Assembly (NCBI GenBank): GCA_964389805.1
Contig: CAYMFU010000272.1
Location: 1-12,415, forward strand
DNA: 12,415 bases
Origin: JAGTVG01 sp964389805
GTDB taxonomy: Bacteria; Bacteroidota; Bacteroidia; Cytophagales; Cyclobacteriaceae
Direction: 5' to 3'
In this document: positions 7,233 to 12,415 of the stretch, piece by piece
Layout of the letters: every line of letters begins with the position of its first letter
Numbering within the stretch: the stretch's first letter is position 1
Notes under the pieces: generated by a model
Told to the model about the DNA's origin: nothing
Databases searched by the model: none
The model's input: only the letters and a program-made list of their open reading frames with translations
Program-made: the position numbers and the translations under genes

Positions 7233-8849
7233 ATGAAGACAAAATTACTGACCATTTGTACGCTTCTTTTATCCTTACAATTCGTATTTGCACAGGATAA
7301 AATCGTACATGACGCAGAGTATTATGTAATCGAAGCTCAAAACGGTGACAAATGGGCTGCTGAAGACAAGGCTCTTGATAAAAGATTAGCCGAACTCAAG
7401 AAGAAATACGGAAAAGCTCCAAATTTGATATATATCCTTTGGGACGATATGCCTTTTGGAGATGCGGGGATACCTGCTATCAACCAAATTCGTGGATTTA
7501 AAACTCCATCTTGTAACAGAATGGCAGAGGAAGGCATTTTGTTTACCAGAATGTATACAGAGCCATCCTGCACACCTACTCGTGCTGCGTCTTTGACTGG
7601 ACGTCATCCGGTCAGAAATGGAATGTATATTCCTGGATTTCCAGTAGAAAATGGTGGTATGGCAGCGGAAGAGGTTACAACTGCTGAGGTGCTTTCACAA
7701 GCGGGTTACACAACCGGCTTTTTTGGAAAAGGACATTTGGGTGATATCGAGGAATCTTACCTTAACAATCAGGGTTTTGATGAGGCTTTTTTTACACCGT
7801 ATAATCAGGTATTAAGCCTTTGGAACCCGATTGGTGAAGGTGCTAATGCGGTAATGGGGCTGATGGAAAATCAATTGACAAGATCCCTCTATCAGTTGGA
7901 TGATAATTTTCTTCCAAGAGGATGGATCTTGTTTCTTGAAGGGAAAAAGGGTGAGCAGGTTCGTGAATGGAGAGAACCTAATCATGACGATTTTTTAGCC
8001 ATGGACGAGGAAAGTGAAAGACGCACCATTGACTTTATTAGAAAAAATGCTAATGCTGATGATCCTTTCTTTGTATGTTATTGGCCTCAAATGGTCTCAT
8101 TCATTGCATCTCCTATGAAAAAGACTCCTGGAAGGGGATTATTGGGGGAAGGTTTTGTAAAGGTTGATGCATTTATTGGCCAGGTTATGGATGAACTAAA
8201 TGAATTAGGAATAGCAGAAAATACCTTATTGGTCGCCATGGCAGATAATGGGCCGATGGTACATGATCCTCCTCCTGGCCTTGGAATGACTGAGACGATG
8301 TTTTCCGGAGGTAAAGGTGACTTTACAGAAGGTGGTGTACGCGTGCCGGCATTTGCCTGGTGGCCTGGAACCATTAAACCCGACCAGGTTGTTGGAGATA
8401 TTCTTCACGTCACAGATTTATATACTACTTTCGCCCGAATTGGGGGTGCACTTGAATACATTCCAACCGACAGGGTAATTGACGGTATAGATCAAACTTC
8501 ATTACTATTAAATGGAGATACCTATAGCAGACGTGATTATGTTCATATTTACAATGGTACCGTTTTATCAGCAACCGTAAAAGCCCAATATAAACAGAAC
8601 TGGACGGTAACTATACCGGGAATGGTAACCACATCATATTATGATCTGCAAAATGATATACGGGAAAAAGAACCGGTAATGGTACCACTGTTACATTTCA
8701 ATGCTTCATTTGTCAGAATGAAGGAACGGCATGAGAAACTAAAAGAAAAATATCCGGACAAAGACCAGGCGCATGGCCCGGCATTTACCGGGATTTCAAA
8801 TGCCCGCCCTGAAACTAAAAATCTAGAGAAACTATATAATACGTATTAA
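7233..8849 (+). CDS. Secreted S1-family (arylsulfatase-type) sulfatase
   Basis: This 538-residue enzyme would hydrolyse sulfate esters in the periplasm or outside the cell. A signal peptide ends at FVFA-Q (residue 20). A helical extension (22-62, HDAEYYVIEAQNGDKWAAEDK) precedes the alkaline-phosphatase-like sulfatase fold. Active-site signs: metal-binding D71-D72, the maturation motif CTPTR with Cys113 (converted to formylglycine by an FGE or anSME enzyme, neither seen here) and R117, then SLTGRHPVRNG, K166 and H168 in FGKGHLG, D338-N339 in ADNG, and K361 in GGKGDFTEGGVRVP. The stretch 277-300 (PFFVCYWPQMVSFIASPMKK) has no His, although S1 sulfatases usually carry a sulfate-binding one there. 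Substrate is unknown. It probably forms a transcript with the LTxxQ-like gene 39 bases downstream. Confidence 0.93.
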   Translation: MKTKLLTICTLLLSLQFVFAQDKIVHDAEYYVIEAQNGDKWAAEDKALDKRLAELKKKYGKAPNLIYILWDDMPFGDAGIPAINQIRGFKTPSCNRMAEEGILFTRMYTEPSCTPTRAASLTGRHPVRNGMYIPGFPVENGGMAAEEVTTAEVLSQAGYTTGFFGKGHLGDIEESYLNNQGFDEAFFTPYNQVLSLWNPIGEGANAVMGLMENQLTRSLYQLDDNFLPRGWILFLEGKKGEQVREWREPNHDDFLAMDEESERRTIDFIRKNANADDPFFVCYWPQMVSFIASPMKKTPGRGLLGEGFVKVDAFIGQVMDELNELGIAENTLLVAMADNGPMVHDPPPGLGMTETMFSGGKGDFTEGGVRVPAFAWWPGTIKPDQVVGDILHVTDLYTTFARIGGALEYIPTDRVIDGIDQTSLLLNGDTYSRRDYVHIYNGTVLSATVKAQYKQNWTVTIPGMVTTSYYDLQNDIREKEPVMVPLLHFNASFVRMKERHEKLKEKYPDKDQAHGPAFTGISNARPETKNLEKLYNTY

Positions 8850-8888
8850 AGTTTTAGTTACCCGATTCAATAATTAAAACCCAAAACT

Positions 8889-9533
8889 ATGAAAACCTTA
8901 TTCTTGAAAATTATCTTTTTTATGTGTGTTATCGGTGTTATGATCAACACACAATCAATGGCCCAGCAGGATATGGAAGAAGTCATGGCTAACCTGCAGG
9001 AGAGCCTTGACTTATCAGATAAACAAGTTACCCAGGTCCAGAATCTTTTGGTTCAATACAGGGCCAAACTTGACGGCGTATTGCTAAAGTATGAAGACGA
9101 AGAGGAACCGGATGTTGGAAAAATGATCGGAGAGATCCGGGATGTAAGAGATGGCTATAGAAAGGACCTTCAGGGCATTTTATCAAAAGATCAGTATAAT
9201 ACTTATATGGGCCTTATTGATTCTGTCCTGCAGGGCATGTTCAACGATCTTGCAGAGATCAGGTTAATGGATGTACAACCTCAAATTGATCTCACAGATG
9301 GGCAGTTGGAAAGTTTAGTTCCCATTGTAGGTAAAAGTTTACTCAGTACCGTGCGACTCCTATTCGAGAATGCCGGTACGCGACTTTCAGTACCCAAGAA
9401 AATCAGCATTGCTAAAAACCTGAAAAAAATTGAAAAAGAAAAACGGGCAGGTATGGAAAATATCCTGACACCGGATCAGCTTGCTGCCTACGACAAATAT
9501 AAGGAAGAACAGAAAGCGGCTAGAAAAGGATAG
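8889..9533 (+). CDS. Secreted helical protein with two LTxxQ-like repeats
   Basis: This is a 214-residue protein with a signal peptide of about 25 residues (MKTLFLKIIFFMCVIGV..., cleavage near MA-QQ). The mature part is all-helical and contains two similar units: LDLSDKQ (40-46) ... ILSKDQYNTY (97-106), and IDLTDGQ (133-139) ... ILTPDQLAAY (192-201). Each unit runs from an L-[ST]-D-x-Q helix start to an I-L-[ST]-x-D-Q helix start about 60 residues later, which indicates an internal duplication. The LTxxQ pattern recalls Spy/CpxP-type periplasmic proteins, which act as chaperones or stress sensors, but membership of that family is not certain. It begins 39 bases after the sulfatase and probably shares its transcript, so a role with the sulfatase or its envelope setting is plausible. 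Confidence 0.75.
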   Translation: MKTLFLKIIFFMCVIGVMINTQSMAQQDMEEVMANLQESLDLSDKQVTQVQNLLVQYRAKLDGVLLKYEDEEEPDVGKMIGEIRDVRDGYRKDLQGILSKDQYNTYMGLIDSVLQGMFNDLAEIRLMDVQPQIDLTDGQLESLVPIVGKSLLSTVRLLFENAGTRLSVPKKISIAKNLKKIEKEKRAGMENILTPDQLAAYDKYKEEQKAARKG

Positions 9534-9756
9534 TTTTTTTGTATTGAAGCAAAACATATATTGCCCTGAAACTGGTTTACTGTTGGGCTGAGAGGGGTTG
9601 ATGGGACCAATTCAGCGATCGAATATGGCTGTCAATCCTTTCAACTTTATCTTGAAGGTATTGGTGTACAGAATAAAGAAATAGAAACAATAAAACGTAT
9701 TCTTCTTAAATAATGAACTGATTGCCATGTGCCTTAGAATTTGTGCAATGTCTTAT

Positions 9757-11261
9757 ATGAAGCTGATTCGCATAAATTGGTTGCTGATTGGGATCGTATT
9801 ATTTGCTTCTGCTGAAAATCTTCAAGCGCAGTCCGACAACTACTGGTCATGGAATTTTAATACACCTTCAACATTGCTGGCTGGAGCAGTAGTCGGAGGG
9901 AGTGCCGGCCCCAGTGCGGTATTTTATAATCCTGCACTAATTGATCACGAAAATGTGCCCTCTTTTTCCCTAAGTGCAAACATTATTTCACTTCAATTTT
10001 TTAATGCTGATAACATTGCCGGGGAAGGGATTGATGCGGATAAGTTTGTATTCAAGGTTCAACCCAGGTTTATTTCATATGTTTTACCGAATAAAAATGA
10101 TAGGCTGGGTTTTGAAGCTGCTATTTTATCTCCCACTTCCGAAGAAATAAATTATACAATTCAGCACTTTGATGAGCTGGATATAATTCAGAGAACTACA
10201 GGCCCGGAAACGTATTCCGGCTATCTCAAATATTCACGTAAGTATGACGAAACCTGGGCAGGTTTCGGTGTTTCCTACAGGTTGTCAGATAATTTCTACA
10301 TAGGGGCAAGTTCCTTTCTTTCTATAAAAGTTTTAAAGTATCAGTTCCGCAGAAGGGCTGATGCGTACCAGGAGGGGATTCGGTTCTTGTTAACGATGAA
10401 TTAGAACCAAAATACATTTCACAAAATAGCCTGGAAGAAGAAATGAAATATTGGGACTTAAGTTTCATCTTCAAACTCGGCGCCCAATATAAAACAAATA
10501 ATGAACGATTCAGTGTTGGAATAAACCTGACATTCCCGAATATCCCATTCATTGGACAGGCAGATGTACGAAAAGCAGTTAATCGAAGTAATGTATATGA
10601 TAATAATTCTAACTCATTTACAGCAAATGACATCTTTATCGGATATGAAGAAAAGATCAAACCCAGAATAAAGTCACCATTTTCGGCTGCTCTGGGATTA
10701 CAATATTTTACTGCAAGCAGAAAAAACTCTGTATCTTTCACCGTTGAGTATTTTTCAAGCATTGATGCATACCCTGTAATTGAGTCTTCAGTGTATTTTC
10801 CAGAGGATCAGGGGAATTCAGGAAATAATAATATTGAAAATGATTTCATGTCATATTACACAGCCGCGAATTCAGTTACCAACCTGGCTATTGGCTTCAA
10901 GCAATATATTTCACCAACCTTTTTCTTTCTGGGTGGATTCCGAACCGACTTCACCTCCGGTATTTCCGATGATATTCGCTTTGTCGGAGATAAATTCAAG
11001 ATCAATCAGATCCATATAGATAAATACCATATAACGGTCGGACCTGTATTGAACATAAAGAGATTTCAGGTCGTTACCGGACTACAATACACCTTCGGAC
11101 GGAATAATGAAATGCTACAAGTGGTGAATTATTCTGATCCGGTTGAATATAATCCCATCACCAGGCAGGCCCTGGAAGGATTGAGGCAAAATACTGCTAC
11201 CGCCAGAGTAAATGAACTGGCCTTTTTCTTCGGGGCAATTATAGATCTGACTAAAAATTAG
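9757..11261 (+). pseudogene. FadL/OmpP1-like outer-membrane protein, split by a one-base frameshift
   Basis: Two consecutive reading frames encode one protein. The first starts MKLIRINWLLIGIVLF with a signal peptide ending LQA-Q, and has the OmpP1/FadL-like opening GAVVGGSAGPSAVFYNPALI; it stops at 10404. An in-frame ATG at 9727 is less likely because the signal begins at 9757. The second frame, open from about 10377 to 11261, continues with barrel strands (GLQYFTASRKNSVSFTVEYF, FFFLGGFRTDF, FQVVTGLQYTFG) and ends AFFFGAIIDLTKN. The switch falls at GGGG (10374-10377): one extra G there gives Q-E-G-D-S-V-L-V-N-D and a joined protein of about 501 residues, a normal length for the family. The family imports hydrophobic compounds such as fatty acids through the outer membrane. 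Whether the lesion is real or a sequencing error cannot be told here. Confidence 0.75.
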
Positions 11262-11420
11262 AACAATTATTAAATTAATTATAGTCTTAAAAATATCAAA
11301 TGTTTATTTCGGGAAAATTACAGCCAGGCAACCATAAAACTGTATATTTTGACAACAATGCCACATTATTAAAAATTTTCCCTATAATTGTTAATGTTTG
11401 GTTATCAGGCCGTACTACAA

Positions 11421-12020
11421 ATGAAAATATTACTTTATTCCTTCTTTTTAGGATCATTAATATTTATGGTATTTAATCTTACTATGCCTGTTAGCGTTTA
11501 TGCTCAGGAGCACGAAGAAAAACATGAACATGAAGAGGAACATACAGCGGAAAATTTTGAACACCATGAATTCAAACACTGGAGGTTTGGCTTTGGCATA
11601 GGGCAATCTCTTATACCGTCAGGTACTCAATCCGGATCCAATGTAAATGCCATTGTTATACCTACTATCGGTGTGGATTTACAATATTGGTTTAATACAA
11701 AATTTGCAATGGGATTAGTAAGTGAATTGGAAATTATTTCTTATGCAATTGAAAGTCCGGATCACGATGAATTGGAAAGAGAATACCCTGTTCAAATAGT
11801 ATTTGTAGGCATGTATAGAATTAAAAATGGACCAGGATTTTATTTTGGGCCAGGTATTGAATTCGAGAAGCATGAAAACTTTTTTATTCTCAAAGCCGGT
11901 ATAGAATATGAACTAGAATTAGGCAATCATTGGGATGTGGTTCCCTCATTTTGTTATTTTATTAAAGATGGTAATATCGGGGGATTCGGCGTAGCGGTGG
12001 GTTTCGGTAAACGGTTCTAA
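11421..12020 (+). CDS. Outer-membrane beta-barrel protein with His/Glu-rich N-terminus
   Basis: This is a 199-residue protein. ATG at 11421 is preferred over upstream in-frame starts at 11388-11394 because it begins a clean signal peptide (MKILLYSFFLGSLIFMVFNL..., cleavage near VYA-Q). The mature N-terminus, about residues 30-55, is packed with His and Glu (EHEEKHEHEEEH, then FEHHEFKHWRFG). After it come alternating strands of a small barrel: FGFGIGQSL, GVDLQYWFNTKFAMGLVSEL, VQIVFVGMYRI, GFYFGPGIEF, FFILKAGIEYEL, and a terminal FGVAVGFGKRF ending in Phe. This fits an eight-strand-like outer-membrane protein. Proteins of this style with a HEHE-type N-terminus occur in many Bacteroidota. Divalent-metal binding by the His cluster is an inference, not shown. 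Confidence 0.75.
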   Translation: MKILLYSFFLGSLIFMVFNLTMPVSVYAQEHEEKHEHEEEHTAENFEHHEFKHWRFGFGIGQSLIPSGTQSGSNVNAIVIPTIGVDLQYWFNTKFAMGLVSELEIISYAIESPDHDELEREYPVQIVFVGMYRIKNGPGFYFGPGIEFEKHENFFILKAGIEYELELGNHWDVVPSFCYFIKDGNIGGFGVAVGFGKRF

Positions 12021-12166
12021 GAAATAGAAAACATTAATCAGATAAAATTAATTCTTATTTATTCTCAGCAAGGCTAGTAAAATTCCTAATTAAGTTTGAA
12101 AAATCCTGATTTCAATTCTCAGGAATAGATTCGCTCTTGAACTTTCTAATCGGCAAAAAATCACCT

Positions 12167-12415
12167 TTATTTTATCTCAAATATTATTCTAAATGGTGCA
12201 TAAGCAGTAAAATAAACACAATCAGCATCTAGCTTAGGCAAGGCTGCACGTAATTGTGTCCAGGCGTGTTCCCGTATCCCAGGGCCAAATGTAATGGTAT
12301 CTGAACCATAAGTATAATTCATCATCTTACCCTCCGTCGCCAGATAGGTATTCTCAATCCCTTTCACTTTTTCAAGACCATTAAACCGGCCTCCTTTCCT
12401 GAAAGCGAATTCTAG
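12167..12415 (-). CDS. Unidentified protein, C-terminal 82 residues (partial)
   Basis: The frame is open on the minus strand from the right edge to TAA at 12169-12167. An internal GTG at 12367 would give only 66 residues, but the frame continues upstream past it with no stop (LEFAFRKGGRFNGLEK before it), so the gene most likely begins outside the window. The sequence has a mixed pattern of strands with several aromatic residues: TYLATEGKMMNYTYGSDTIT, FGPGIREHAWTQLRAALP and a final CVYFTAYAPFRIIFEIK. This could be the beta-rich C-terminal part of a larger enzyme. I do not recognise the family. It converges on the barrel gene at 12020. Confidence 0.55.
   Translation of the reverse strand, partial: LEFAFRKGGRFNGLEKVKGIENTYLATEGKMMNYTYGSDTITFGPGIREHAWTQLRAALPKLDADCVYFTAYAPFRIIFEIK

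Noticed and set aside
8087..8408. Two minus-strand open frames inside the sulfatase
   Set aside because: They are opposite the conserved ADNG and GGK motifs, so the sulfatase frame is the coding one.
9533..9540. T-run just after the LTxxQ-like gene
   Set aside because: No G/C-rich stem precedes it, so it does not form a recognisable intrinsic terminator.

Overview
The window looks like chromosome of a member of the Bacteroidota, probably an environmental or marine one. The DNA is AT-rich. Coding starts are preceded by A/T-rich leaders with no Shine-Dalgarno sequence. Many products are secreted or outer-membrane proteins whose signal peptides end in A-Q or S-Q. One candidate promoter fits the Bacteroidota -33/-7 pattern. 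No tRNA, rRNA, CRISPR array, transposase or phage gene was seen, so this reads as ordinary or mildly accessory chromosome.

Layout. (1) 1-242: 3' end of an outer-membrane beta-barrel gene. (2) 486-1933, +: a secreted NTF2/SnoaL-like protein followed 29 bases later by a Tat-exported TIM-barrel sugar isomerase/epimerase-like protein, probably co-transcribed. (3) 4490-2102, -: an ABC ATPase, a polytopic membrane partner (ATGA overlap) and a pyridoxamine-phosphate-oxidase-fold flavoprotein (5-base gap), a compact operon. (4) 4846-4652, -: a 64-residue two-helix membrane protein. (5) 6092-5121, -: an AraC-family regulator, divergent from (6) 6285-9533, +: a membrane-anchored or exported coiled-coil protein, a secreted S1-type sulfatase and a secreted helical protein made of two LTxxQ-like repeats. 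(7) 9757-11261, +: a FadL/OmpP1-like outer-membrane protein split by a one-base frameshift. (8) 11421-12020, +: a small outer-membrane barrel with a His/Glu-rich N-terminus. (9) 12415-12167, -: C-terminal end of an unidentified protein that runs off the window.

Functional reading (inference). The sulfatase would remove sulfate esters from a carbohydrate or other organic sulfate in the periplasm, and the two small helical secreted proteins around it may be its companions. The divergent AraC-type regulator could control this set, since a GTTGGC/GCCAAC inverted repeat lies in the shared spacer. The ABC-permease-flavoprotein operon looks like an export system with an attached flavin protein; its substrate cannot be read from sequence.

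Nothing here is a clear new defence or mobile system. The points most worth a second look are the sulfatase that lacks a canonical active-site histidine, its flanking helical proteins, the ABC/flavoprotein operon with a Gln-less Q-loop, and the frameshift in the FadL-like gene.
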